Of a DNA stretch of 64,000 bases, positions 25,200-38,081 are shown piece by piece. The notes below the pieces were generated by a model that was not told the origin of the DNA, ran no database searches, and saw only the letters and a program-made list of their open reading frames with translations. Numbering within the stretch: the stretch's first letter is position 1; each line of letters starts with the position of its first letter. Both the position numbers and the translations under genes were made by a program. Source of the DNA: Kudoa neothunni (lineage: Eukaryota > Cnidaria). Location: assembly GCA_964304625.1 (NCBI GenBank), contig OZ199838.1:17050001-17114000 (forward strand), written 5' to 3'.

Positions 25200-26064
25200 T
25201 AGACAAATTAAAAGCATATATAATTTTAATTAATAGTTATTGTCTTCTCATAAATTTGCGTGATGTTTCGAGAATATTTAGCTCTATAAAAGACACAACG
25301 TTAAGTGATCTTAATGGTATCAATTATCATATTCACTAAATTTTGATATTTTGAAATATTTTATGATTAAGTTAAAGAAACATTTCAATATTTAACAAAA
25401 AAATATAATATTAAAAGTTAGCATATTCCAATTGTTCAATTTTAGCTTGTTTGAAACTTAAAGCGTTTAATTAAGTTGGGTCAAATAAAAATTTAACTGA
25501 GAAAGGTTTAGATTTGACTAAGTCTGTAATTAGAATAGACAGAAAATATACGGTTTTTACGTCTTTAAGTAAGCATATTCATCATCAATTAATTATTTCA
25601 CGTTACCTCTAACCTACTAGTATAAGATAAAAAATATATTTTGGAAAAATAATTTTTTGCTTGAAAAAGTTATTATATAAGAAAGGTAATTTATGAAATC
25701 AATTATTCCAAATTCTAGCTGCAGACATTATTAAGTGTCATCCACTGAATAATGTCGCATGATTTTGTTTACAATTAAATTATTAAAATATAATTAATCC
25801 ATGTTTTTTCAATTTTATTCTAATAATTTTTTTTATAATTTTAAGCCAACATTTTACATACATGTATTATAATATTAAAATTTCTTCACGCCTGTGTAAT
25901 TCACAATATCCAAAACATGTATATTTCTCTTTAATATAATTAGTAGATGTAACATGCGATTTAATATTAGTTACATTAATAAGTTTATCGAATATCACTA
26001 TAAATTGAATTAAATCCTTGCTATTGCATAATATATAAATCTAGCATAATTACATATAAACTTG
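25200..26064. other. Gene-free AT-rich sequence
   Basis: Nothing coding or structural is recognised before the Tc1/mariner-type element. Confidence 0.5.
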
Positions 26065-26066
26065 TA

Positions 26067-27950
26067 GGGTTTCTCAATTGAACTCGGCACCATTTTCATT
26101 TTGGTTCCAACAATAATTCATATTTAGACGTTTAAATCACTTAGATGTAACTATAAATTTAATTTTTAATAACGAATAATTAAAAGAAAAAAAATATATA
26201 TATACATATCTCATAACTTACAATTATGATGACACTACTCTACATACTCGAATCATTGTGCTGTAAAGTTAATGTTTTGCAATTTAAATAATTATTTTTC
26301 TTTTAAACATATTTTTAAATATTATTAAAGATTAGAGCGTATATCCATATTAAGTTTGGTGTTAAATAGTGTTACTAAATTTCTTACATAAATAGAAACA
26401 ACAAAACTTTAAATCCGATATTTATATATTTTTTATTCTAAGATAATTTCTCCATGAGATGACCTGGTAATGTATCCTAACATTTTGCGGTAGAATCCAT
26501 CGCATTGTTGTAGAGTAATTTCTTTAAAGCAATCATTAATGGTCACTCTTAATTCATTTTCATTTTTGGATTGCCTACAGATGACCAGGTTTATCCAAAC
26601 AGAGAAGACATTTTCTATGGGATTAAGAAAATGGTTATAAGGTGGTAAATACCTTATTGGGATATTTTCTCTAACAACCAAATCTTTTAATCCCGTGTAA
26701 TGATGAATTTTGGCATTATCCTTTACGAAAATCGATTGATGCACACCTTTCGTTATACAGGAATTCTTAAAGTCCTCCCCTGTAACCGCCTTGTCGTGTA
26801 TTTTGCTGTAAATTATTCTATTTTTATTTACAGCTGCGACAACAGAAATATTCCTACTTCTAGTAGCGAAACAAAGCAATAGGCTGACGTTCCTTTTAAC
26901 GATCTATCTCTTTTAGGTCGCGTCACAACAGAGAACCCTACTTCATCGAGGAAAACAATACTCTCATGAGTCACCGTCGTTTCCAACTCCCTGAACATTT
27001 CTGCATATTCCTTTCTTTTTTGAATGGTGGTTTCGCAGTTTCTTCTCTCCGGCATTCTCACTAAGTTTTTTAGAGTATAGTGAAATTGTCCAATCACCCT
27101 GTCGATTGTACTAAGCGACACAACAATTCCAAAATCCTCATGGACTTTATTTTTTCCTTCTGTTCGGGAGAAAGAACAGGTCGTCTATTTCCGCCTCTAG
27201 GTTTCGGTTCAAGAGTTCTACTCATCCTGAATTTGGATAAAATAGACCAGACAGTAGACCCAGGCAGACGCATCTCCGATGCAATATAGGTATCACTCCT
27301 CCCCTTTTCAAAAAAGTTGAACATTTGCTTTCTCAGTTCAGACGATATTGTTTTCCGTTGAACTCGTTTCTTAGGCTCCAAAATAATTAGAAATTCATTG
27401 TCATCGGAAATAGAACCATCAGATTCAATTAAATTGTTATTTCTCTCTTCTGGATTCATTGCACTATGAAATTTCTTTGCGACAACACAATTATAGTAAC
27501 CAATGAGTTCGGTCAGAAAACGTCACACGTGGTTGACAGAATTAGAGAATTCTGATGATAAGACCATTATCTGAGATACGAAAGAAACATATTCAGTTTA
27601 CCATATTTTTAATGCGCTGCCTCGATCTTTTGATCGTATTTATTATACGAGGTCTTTTGTTCCTGAGTCTAAGGTTGATATTATATTGGTTCTTTCTATG
27701 ATATAATTTTCTTAAAAATAAATTTTAAAGAGGAATTATTATATGGTACCTATTAAAGGTTACACAAAAATTTATTGGGGAAATCGAATTAAACTTGTTT
27801 TTAACATGTAATATATTATGTGTTTTCCATTGATATTTATTTATTTTTTTTTACGGGAATAACTAATAAACGTTTACTAAAAATATCATTAATGTTCAAA
27901 TATGAACTATTGTTGGAACCAAAATGGCGCCGAGTTCAATTGAGAAACCC
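26067..27950 (-). mobile_element. IS630-Tc1-mariner-type element with TA target sites
   Basis: The terminal inverted repeats are about 55-60 bp and nearly identical apart from a short indel: left gggtttctcaattgaactcg, right inverted gggtttctcaattgaactcg, then ccattttggttccaacaata. TA dinucleotides at 26065-26066 and 27951-27952 are the expected target duplication. The element is 1,884 bp with a single transposase gene on the minus strand. Confidence 0.95.
26433..27459 (-). pseudogene. Tc1/mariner-type DDE transposase (DD34E), broken
   Basis: It starts at ATG 27459 and ends at 26433. An N-terminal helix-turn-helix region (RKQMFNFFEKGRSDTYIASE, then PRGGNRRP) is followed by the DDE core: FLDEVGFS with the first Asp, VKDNAKIHH with the second, and YLPPYNHFLNPIEN with the Glu. 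There are 34 residues between the second Asp and the Glu, so the catalytic class is DD34E. Two frame changes split the gene, near an A-run at about 27140-27150 and at about 26840-26880. All catalytic residues remain, so inactivation may be recent. Confidence 0.9.
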
Positions 27951-27952
27951 TA

Positions 27953-29383
27953 TATAATAATTAACAGGCATGTTATTCATAATATAGATTTTGTGTATTT
28001 TTGTATTATTGATATTATTACGGACAAATTAATTTCTTATATGGGAGATAAATAAATATTAATTTGTTCAACACACTGAACAATATAAAACCTAAAAATT
28101 AAAAATAACCTAACTTTAAAAAATAAATTGAAACAATTTTAGTGGACAAAAAGTTTTCTTTTAAAAAATAAAAAACAAGTACAAAAATTTATAAAATAAA
28201 ATAGATTATCTCCAGTATTTTTACACTTATTAAATTACATTAAATAAAAAATATATATCTATAATAAGCGTTTTTTTGATAATAAATGTAGAAATTAACT
28301 ATTAACTAGCGAAACTGCCCAGCGTTGCTTGGGGAAGATTTCGCATAGATACGCGTTTCTTAACAATATTCGAAAAATATATTAAAACCTAAAATTAACC
28401 CATAGATGCAAAATAAATAAAAAAATTTAAGCAATATACTTTAACGATTTTGATTATGAAGTTTAAATTATGTTCATTTAAGATTTCGTGGCTCGGCACT
28501 AACGCTAAATAAGTTAAGGTCAGCATCGTATTTTTTTCATTCCTGAATTGTTTAAATCCCGTTTAAGTGTTATGTAAAACGTTATTTTTTGGCCGGAGGA
28601 TTTTTAAAAGTTGAATTGTGGCCCGTTCGATAACTGCGTGTACCATTAACTTTTTAAGAGATAAAAAAATGGAGAAAGTAATAGAGATAGAAGAAAACGT
28701 ATGAAAATTAATATCCTTTGTTCCGCAAAAATTCTAATGCGCTTTTTATAACAAATAATTAAAATAATCGGATGAAATAACCATCTGCACTTAATTGAAT
28801 CACTGAAAGTTCAACATAACGGACGGTTTCAATGAAATCTACGGACACAACACTTGCGTTATAGTGCTTCAATCTATCTGATTATAACACATATAACCAA
28901 CTAAATAATAATGCAAATATTGACATTTTTTCATATCTAAATCCATTGATAGAGCCTTCAGAATGTGCTTATCAAGTCAATTACATTAAAACTCCCGATA
29001 TAAGGAATTTATTTGTGCAAACAATAAAATAAACGCATAAATCTTATATGTAAAGACAGGTGGCATCATTCAATTAACATATGATAGAGTATATAAGGGA
29101 GATAGTTAACTTCAACCGACCATCACCATAACGTAAGCAAACGATAATCCTATAGTTGAACTCATGTAATCCGATAAACAACTTTAAATCGACAAAATCA
29201 CTATTTCATAAATACCATTTGGAAACTTTAGTAGTCCGAAAACAATTAAACGATTTTTTAAATATCACAAATTTATAAAAATTTTATATATGACTATCTC
29301 TTTAGGGAAAAAGTTATCCGCACTTGCGTACTTAGGGGCATACACACACAAACATACCGACAGTCCTCCTTTATATATATACA
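27953..29383. other. Gene-free; divergent element terminus at 28305
   Basis: No coding region is recognised. At 28305 the sequence actagcgaaactgcccagcg begins a segment resembling the start of the Helitron-type termini listed elsewhere. It may be the end of a related element. Confidence 0.45.
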
Positions 29384-32300
29384 TACTAGCGCAAAAACCC
29401 CGCTTCGCTTTGGTTTCCTTGCCCGGCCACCCTGATAAAAGCCGTGAGCGGGCGAAGGTCATTTTAAGTTCAAAGTCAATTATAATTATCTTATCGACCT
29501 TTCTAGAACAGCCATAATCGAAATAAACAGCAATGACCCGATCATCATCACTTTCTTCGTCATCAGACTTTATTTTCATTTAGAAATCATAAGTTCTTAC
29601 AAATCATGAGGCGTATTAATCGTTTTACCCAACCCGTCGATGAACTAACTAATCTAAAAGTTTGTTAACAATGTTTTACTTAATCATAACGTTCTAACAT
29701 AATTTTATGTTTATTTAAAAAAATATAACTTTTTATCTTTAACTAAACGTGCAAAGTGAATAATATATTCAAGCGTATTGATTTATTAATTTCCCGTTTA
29801 AGCAACAAATCTTTGTTTGCACAGAAACCCCGCCAACGCACGAACAAATGTTGTAATTAGTCTTAAGTACGTTCAAAAGTAGAAAAGAGTAAACTTTCAA
29901 AGTTTCAGTTGTATATAAATACAGAAAATTAGAGTTATCTACGAATATCATTGAACATTATAGCGTATCATGTGTAGTGGTAATCTCATTGTCATCAGCG
30001 CTAATCTGTTTGAACTAAGTTTACACTACAAATTAACCACTTTATAAGAAAGCAGGCAACCTCTTGGTATTTTTTTAAAGTATACTAAGAAATTCAAATA
30101 GTCTAAAAAGTCTCTGTATGAAGAGAAGATTAATGCACACACAGACACTACTACTTTATATATATATTAAATTTAATAAAGTACGTTGAACGTTTAAATA
30201 ACGTTTGCATCTCATGACTCCATAATTTTTTATCAATCGATTAATTGAATTAATTCTTTATTATTTCGCCTAAAATCTTCCACCCCCAATCACTTTAATA
30301 TTGATGTTCTGCGTCTGACACTCTAATATTATGCAATGGAAATTTCTTCTTGTCTCCCCTAAACATTTGATTTTGAATAAATTGTTAGCAAGTAAACTAT
30401 ATCGTACGATGGCATTCTTATTGTCCATAGAGTCAATCTTATTTTTGACTGTACACATCGAGACATTTCACACTCAACCGCGCTTTACAATAGTTGTTCA
30501 CATGGGTAGACAATATACTATGTACAATTCATAGAATCGTTCAACGCTACGACTAAGTAGGCGAATACAAGAGAGGAGAGCATTGGAAACAACATTATGG
30601 CAGGGGTGTGATTTTTAATAGCAATCAATGCATATTTCTAATCGAAACCCACCTGCTTCTACTTCTTCTCAGGAGACACCCCTACACTCACAACGTAATT
30701 GCCGACGAGCAAAGAGAACGAAGACGAGAAGCAAATAGAGTAAGAAATAGAAATCGACGTGTATGTGAGACGACTCAACAGAGTCCTGCAGTGTCACCTA
30801 TAAATGAACACAACACAGGATCAGACAGTAAATTTGTACCTGAACCTTATTACACTCCTGTTCTATTAGGTCAACAAACGCGAAGTATGCCTGATGATAC
30901 TTGGAATATGGTCGCTTTGCATTACGACCTTTGCTACAACATGAAAATGAAACGAATATTACAATTTGGAAAATGTCGAAAATTTGTCCAAAATGCCGCG
31001 CTAAGAAGTGGATAAACGAATTTTCGGGTATGTGTTGTTCCGGCGGTAATGTTATTTTGGACACACTACCTGATTCATCTCATTTTCTATGAAGACTCCG
31101 GAATTTCAAGACACTTTCTACAAAATATCCGAAAATACAACTGCACTTTCCAGATGACATCTTTTGGAGCGAACGTAATTTGTAGGGACAGATTCATGCC
31201 TACTTTACTTTTAAGGTTCACGGTCGAATGTGTCATCGAATTGAATCGCTATTGACTTCTGAAAATGAGCAACGAAATTCTTGCGATTATATTTCATACA
31301 AAACATGTATTTTCAAGCTCAAAATCGATCCAACATGTATCTCCAGCATAGGCATGATATTATTTTAGCGCTTCAAGATATGTATGTTACACAGACACAC
31401 TAGCTACATCCACAGTTTTAGGCATGACTTAGAAATGCACCCGTCTTCTGATTTTGATATAATCATAAACGATGCCAAACTTCCATAGGTAGAAAATGAG
31501 AGAAAATACAACTCTCCAACCTGAAATGAGGTGGCCATCGCAATGTCGGATGAGCAGCATTGTACGAGGGATATTGTTTTGAGGAGTACAAACAACAAAC
31601 TTCAGAGGATAAGCGAAACATACAGATCGCATTATGTTTTGCAATATCCATTAACTAATGTCTATGGTCAAGATGGTTACCATTTTCGTATTCTACAGAT
31701 TGACGCAAACGAAAGTGCTACAGGTAAGGATTTATATTCTTTTTATTTTATGGAAAGGGAAAATAGTTTTAACATGCTTCATCACTTTGGGATATTATTC
31801 CTACAATATGCTGTAGGTATGTTTGGAAGATGGAATCAGAGAGACTTTGTTTTATCAGAGCGAAACAAGATTAACTTCGTGTTGAATCTTGCATCAATTT
31901 AATTGATAGCATTAGTAGCGACGGTGAAATAAATGGGCGGGATGATTGTACATTTCGCCGTCGACTTTCGCTTTCGTAGGTTCACCATGCTATATGAACG
32001 TGAAAATGCAGCCTGTTGTTGTAACTAAGTTATGAATGCTAGCGCCAGTAAAAGAAAACAGTTTGAAAGTAAAACAACAAAGGGGATTAGACTAATGATA
32101 AATTACTACAATGTTTAAATGCTACATTTTTGTATTGAAGCAACCCGCGTTGTGGCGTGAACTCGTCGTGGAATACGTGATGTTTGGAGATATTCATTTA
32201 CCGACGTCTTGTAGGATAAGGTTATGAAATGGATGTTAAGGAATGAGTATTTCTATTTGTTGAATATTGGGAAGAATCATTTACGATGATTATGAATCAC

Positions 32301-35300
32301 ATTAGTCGGTTGCTAGGAAAAAGTTAAGTGTTGTACTTTGGAGCTGGGAGGAGGTTATAATACTTAACGTTGTTAAAAGAAGAGATTATGTACATGACAC
32401 TTGCCATGACCTACGTTCGATGTTTTAGAGGGCCAGACCTATTTATAACATTCACATGTAATCCATTTTGGAGCTAACTGAATGAAGAGTTATTTCCTGG
32501 CCAAGCATCTAAAGAGAGACTGGACATAGTAGATAGAGTATTCAACTTGAAGTTAAATGTTTTGATGATTTTAATTCATAAATTGAAGTTTTATGGTGAA
32601 ATTCAGTGTTATATGTATAGTATTGAGTGACAGAAAAGAGGGCTTCCACACGCTCATATATTGGTCTAGATGAACCAGAAACTGCGTTCCAATGATATCG
32701 ACAAATTCATATCGAACGAATTACCAGACCCAGGTGTAGATCCAGTATTGCTCCAGATTGTAAGAACAACCATGGTCTCTGTGGTGCGTTGAATCCAAAA
32801 AGCCCGTGAATGTATGATCAGAGAGAATGCACCAAAAACTATCCCAGACGAATACTGAAAGATATCATGTTTACAGAAGAAAACCTGAAGATGGGGTTTT
32901 CGGGCGTCAATCCATCTGAACAACGATAGGGAAATCATCATAGAAAATAAGTGGATTGTTCCCTATTGTCCTTTGTTGACGAAGATTTTCAATACTCATA
33001 TTAATGTAGAGTATTACAATTCAGTCAAGACCCCCAAATATATATGCAAGTATGTAAACAAAGGTTTTGATGCGACCATGTTTGCTGCTAATCAAGAAGA
33101 TCGTTTGGATGAAGTTTCCAATTACCAGCCTGGTCGCTACATAAGCAGTAGTGAGAGATTTCGGAGATCCTTCGACTTCAATAATCACAGTCATTCTTCA
33201 ACCATAGAGCATTTAAGCGTCCATTTGGAGAACGGTCAACGTATTTATTTCACCGACGAAACTTTGTTGAATCGGTTACAAAATCCAAAGGGACACGAGA
33301 TTAACCGCTTTTTCAGCCTATGCCAGAATGACGAATTCGCTCTGTCTCATCTTATTACATATGGTCGGATAATAGTTGGCATTGGGAAAAGAGGATGTCC
33401 AGTTGAAGGCCATCCAGGCATACGATTCGACTCTACAATAGGAAGAGTTTACAGTGTACATCTTTCACATCAAGAATGTTTTTATTTGAGGATGTTGCTC
33501 CATTGTGTAAATGGGCCTAAAACTTTTGAAAATCATAAAAAGGTTCACGGCCAGGTATATCCAATATTCCTTGAAGCGTGCAATGAAAGTGATTTGTTGA
33601 AGGGAGACAACCACTGAGAATGTATATTAAGGGAAGCTGCTCATGCAAACAGTCCACGTCAATTACGAAAATTATTCGCACAGTTGATCAGAAATTGCGA
33701 AATGCGCCAGCTTCATAAACTGTGGTTACTTTTTAGGAAACCTATGTCGGAAGGTTAGCGGTATCAACTGTAACAAACCAATTTAATGCCAAACGTGATT
33801 TTTAATTCTGACATTTTTAACATGACCCTAATTGACACAGACAACACTTGATTCAAATGGATGGAGTAATGTTAAATTCATACGGATTTCCTCATTTGGA
33901 CAAAACATTTTGCGTCCCTCTTCCAAACAAAATCCAGAGAGAGTTTCCTACAACACTGAACAATTATCCGAGTTGGTTGAAATAAACATGACGAAACTGA
34001 CAACTGACCGACGATTTGCATTCAAAACAGTGTTGGGGAGCATTTATTACGATATAGGTGTTTGTAACGTTTTTTTTTGGTGCACCAGGTAATATAGTTC
34101 AGAAATTAATGACAAAACTTTTATTTGCCGAATTAAGAATAGATTCTAAAATTTCCTTTCTGTTACTTCTCCGGGTATTGCTGCCACCTTATTACTAGGG
34201 AGTAGCACCGCCCACAGTATATTTATGTTGCTAATCGCGATTAAGGGTGATGGTGCCGAAGTATGTGCAATCAGCAAGGAGGCAGGTTTGTCCCAATTGT
34301 TGACCAGATGCACGATCATCATATGGGATGAATGCACGTTGGCAAACAGAGTGTTTTTCGTAGCTTTAAATAGAAGAATAAGGGATTTAACATACAAAAA
34401 CATTCCATTTGGCGGAATCACAATGATTTTGTCCGGCGATTTTAGTTAAACTCTACCCTTAATAACGAGAGGTACAAGATATGACCAAGTAAAATGTTCC
34501 ATAAAGTTCTCTTCCACATGGGCAAACGTTAAACCATCCATCTCACCGCCAATATTTGAGTGCAAATCATCAACGAATAAGGAGCCAGTCAATCTATTTC
34601 AGAAATACTACGGATTGGTGATGATCAACTTACCATTGAGTTCGATGGATGTATCCTCTATGCTCCGTGTCAAACCTGGTTTTGTTCATGGATGAATTGA
34701 TAGACCGTATTTTACTAGAAATACAAACACTTTTCATACGCAAATTGGCTGTCAGAACGAACTATCTAAACCCCCACAAACCATTCCGTAAACAAAATCA
34801 ATGATAGATTGATCCGTCTTATTCCAGGCGACTCTTCAGTGTATAAACCATATGTCACTGTTGTGAACAAATATCAGTGTGTCAATTTCCCTGTTGAATT
34901 CCTCAACAGTCTAGACTCTAGAGCTTTCGGGGGTTCCTTCGCACAAGATTCTTCTAAAGTTAGCCATTCCAATTATATTGCTAAGAAGTTTGGATTCACC
35001 AAGGTTGTGTTACGGCACTCGTATAATGGTAAAGTCGCTAATGTCTTATCTTATTTTGGCCACTATCGTAACTGGTTGTGCCTAAGAGAATGTAAATATT
35101 CCGATTGCTCCTTCAGACGCCACCTTTAATTTTAGAAGACTGCTATTTCCCATCAAACCATGCTTTGCAATGTTCGTAAATAAGGCCCAAGACCAAACCT
35201 TCAAAGTTGCCAATTTAAATTTGGAGGAACCGCGTTTTTCTCATGAGCAGTTGTATGTCGCCAACTCCAGGGTAGGTTCCAAACACAATTTATACAGTTT

Positions 35301-36833
35301 TTCTCCAAATGAATGGTCGGACCAAAAATATAGTTTATAGGGAGATATTACGGTAACTGGCTATGCTATCATTTTCTTATCTTTATGGATCTTACTCGCC
35401 TATTTAAATTCAGTGTTTATATAAATTTCATTCAAATTTATTTATATGAAACAATGTTTCTTTGATTTTATTTTTCGGAATATATCTACCATGTTATGTG
35501 GAACATTATTGTATCATCATTAAGCGATATAAGTAGAAACTTTACACGACACACTTTTGTTTGCCAATTTTTGGAGTGCAAAACTGATAACATTCATCAT
35601 CCCCGACATTTAATTTTGGGTGTTGCAGTAGGTTATGCGATTATTGTGCTTCGATTATTGTTTGAAGTGTGTTGCGTTAATTTTACAAAAAAATGTCTAA
35701 CACTTCACGCTGCTGATCTAACTTTATGGGGACCATTAATAGTGACTTGAAGTGTTATATCAACCTCTATTTTCTTAAGAATGCCATTAGTATCTTTCAT
35801 TGAAATAGGATGAGAAATTGGGTGGATTTCCAAACAATCTAAAAAATGGTAGGTTTTGGCTATTTTGCTTGTTAAACATATCTTGGATGTTAGAAAAATA
35901 CATATCTGTATCTATTCTGGAAACGTGTTGCTGATCAATTCTGAGTTTGCATATGCAAATCTTCCAAGAAGTACATTTTGTAAAATATCGGTTCGCTATC
36001 TTCTTAAGACTACTACAATCCAATTCCAGGGACAATTTGACCTCAAATCTTAAAGTAACCATAAATCGTGATTAACTGAACGCATTAGTTTTATTTGTGA
36101 CTTTGTATTATGTTGTCATATCTTTGAATATGCTTGTGGAAGTATTTTGAATTTTGTTTGTCTGCATTTTTCAAAATTTAGTGTTTGACGAAATTTCGCT
36201 GGTAAGAGTTTATAAGATTTAATGTTTAAAAATTTAATCTACCACATTGTTATAAGTATGATTCAACTAACAGGCCCCTAAAAGAATTCAAGTGAGAATT
36301 CAATTTCGGATTATATATCCCTTTATGCGTTGACTGTATAGTTGTATTCCGGTGTAATTCCTCACGTATACGTTGATTTCTATTTGCTTTTCATGGTTTC
36401 TTAAAACCACGGATGCAGCAAATAATGATGATGAGATTTAAACGAAATGAGGTTCATTTATTTGTATTAGGTTTTTTTCTTTTTCTTCTTAAATATAAAA
36501 AACTAATTACATTATTAAGTAAAATTTTGTTATATTTCGTTTATGGCAGTTTATTTCGCGCAGTAATTTTTCGACAAATATTTGTGCTATTAACATAATG
36601 AAACGTTTATTATTTTAAAAAATATAATTTAAATCATTTTTTTTTCAATTTTTTTCCTGAATTAGATATTCCCAAAACCTCGAGCGTAGCCGGTTATAAC
36701 GACTCATGTTTGTATTATTTATCTAAATATTCTTAATTTACTTTAAACTGACATGACCTTGACCTACTCAAGGCTTTAGTCTACTTGGCCGGGCAAGGAA
36801 GTTTGCGCGAAGCGGGGCTTTGTCGCTATAGTT
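29384..36833 (+). mobile_element. Helitron-type rolling-circle transposon with inverted termini
   Basis: The interior encodes Helitron Rep and helicase domains on the plus strand. The left end begins tactagcgcaaaaaccccgc. The right end, read inverted from 36833, begins actatagcgacaaagccccg. Both share ttccttgcccggcca and an aaggtcat block over about 110 bp, so the ends form a long imperfect inverted repeat. Canonical Helitrons lack such repeats; the Helitron2/Helentron branch is known to have terminal inverted sequence. The right end directly abuts a truncated hAT-type repeat. The region 35340-36740 between the helicase and right end has no recognised gene. Confidence 0.82.
30620..35339 (+). 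pseudogene. Helitron Rep-helicase protein, broken
   Basis: Single Rep/helicase polyprotein normally used for rolling-circle transposition. Recognised in order: an N-terminal region with EQRERRREANRVRNRNRR; a zinc-type block CPKCRAKKW with MCCSGG; SFGANV; the DIVLRSTNNKLQRI and YPLTNVYGQDGYHF blocks (31560-31690); DLFITFTCNPFW (about 32436-32471); the HUH nuclease motif GLPHAHIL (about 32642-32665); and the tyrosine motif YICKYVNKG (about 33040-33066). In the helicase part, Walker B IIWDEC and GGITMILSGDFS (about 34321-34446) and the final helicase motif VNKAQDQTFKVA (about 35173-35208) are visible. About ten frame changes and stops break it, so it is inactive. Confidence 0.9.
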
Positions 36834-36844
36834 TTTATAATTAG

Positions 36845-37062
36845 CTGTTAAAAACTTATTCCTAAAAACATTAAAAGAATTTCCCCCAGATTGTTATTGA
36901 TTTTAATATCCCCGCATAACATAATTCCTTAGAAATCCTTAAATACATCACAAACCGACTATGCAAAAATTTACACTTCTAATTTTGACGTTACTTAATT
37001 TTCCCCCTGTCTTTTATATTTTACTTCCAAGGGGCAAATTTATCCCCGGTTGAGAACCCCTG
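36845..37062 (-). mobile_element. Truncated hAT-like element (copy 2)
   Basis: Read on the minus strand from 37062 it starts CAGGGGTTCTCAACCGGGGA and matches the first part of the element at 3467-4025, including the gtatttaaggattt block. It stops where the Helitron end begins. The Helitron insertion, or a deletion at its border, probably removed the rest. Confidence 0.75.
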
Positions 37063-38081
37063 CGTTAAAGGGTTACTGGTATCAATGAAGGTTCTGCAAT
37101 TTTAATTTTTGGAAAAATTAAAAAAATTCACTAATTATCTATTACACTTATACTTTTATTCATTTTTTGTCCATTCATATCTCATATAATGAAAATTCTT
37201 AATAAGTATTTGTGATGAATTAATTGATGATGTCAAAATGCTTCTCATTGAATGTCTCCATCTTTATATAATTCCATCCCATCAAATAGAGATGAATTTA
37301 TTCATTTTGTTTTTATTTGATCATTTAGTTTAATTTAATTATGAATAGAAAGACAATGCATTATCGATGATGATGATGATGATGATTTGATTATATTTGA
37401 TCACGTGGAATTTAATAATCTAAAAACCTTCGGGTATTAATTGTGACTGTGACTTTCATATTTAGAATACAAAAGTTATGCTATTAATAATTACTATTAA
37501 ATCAAAATTTTTAAAACTATTAAATTTAAAGAAAATTATAATTCCACAAAAATAAATAACTAACAATTAAATATCCTAAATGTAATACACTTACAAATTG
37601 CACTACAATACATTTTATTAAAATTGAATAGAATTCATTCTTTCTATTATTAATTATCTATACAGACTCCTATTATAGATATAATTTGTATAAGCTGATT
37701 AAAACATTTCTATGTATATATTTACGATTTTGTAATAACCTAATAAACTAATCTAACAAACTGCTGATAAGAAAAGTCAGAAGCCATAACAAAATTTCGA
37801 CTATGTTCAATCAACTAATATGTAAAAACTATTATTATTTAGATTGACTAATTAGTTGCATAGACTCCGTGTTGTTGATGACATTGTCATCTTATTCCAC
37901 TACTCCTCTAATAGACTATAGTGATAGAAACAGTGCGTGTGTTCACTATGAAAAAGTAAGGGGAAAATTATATACAACAATACAGTTTTTTGAGAGATAG
38001 AACTAAAATAAGCGATAGAGAAGTGAATTACCTTAATTACTCAAAAGCTAATTATGAATCTCTCAAAACATCTTTATACTG
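37063..38081. other. Gene-free sequence upstream of the coiled-coil gene
   Basis: No coding region is recognised. A (GAT)7 microsatellite lies at 37366-37386. An upstream ATG at 38054 opens only a short frame (MNLSKHLYTDGENKKFVT) that might be the true start if a frame change follows. Confidence 0.45.
37366..37386. repeat. (GAT)7 microsatellite
   Basis: Seven perfect GAT units. Confidence 0.9.

Noticed and set aside
35496-36062. Open frames of 84-91 codons after the Helitron helicase
   Set aside because: No motif, no splice context and overlapping frames on both strands; most likely non-coding Helitron 3' region.
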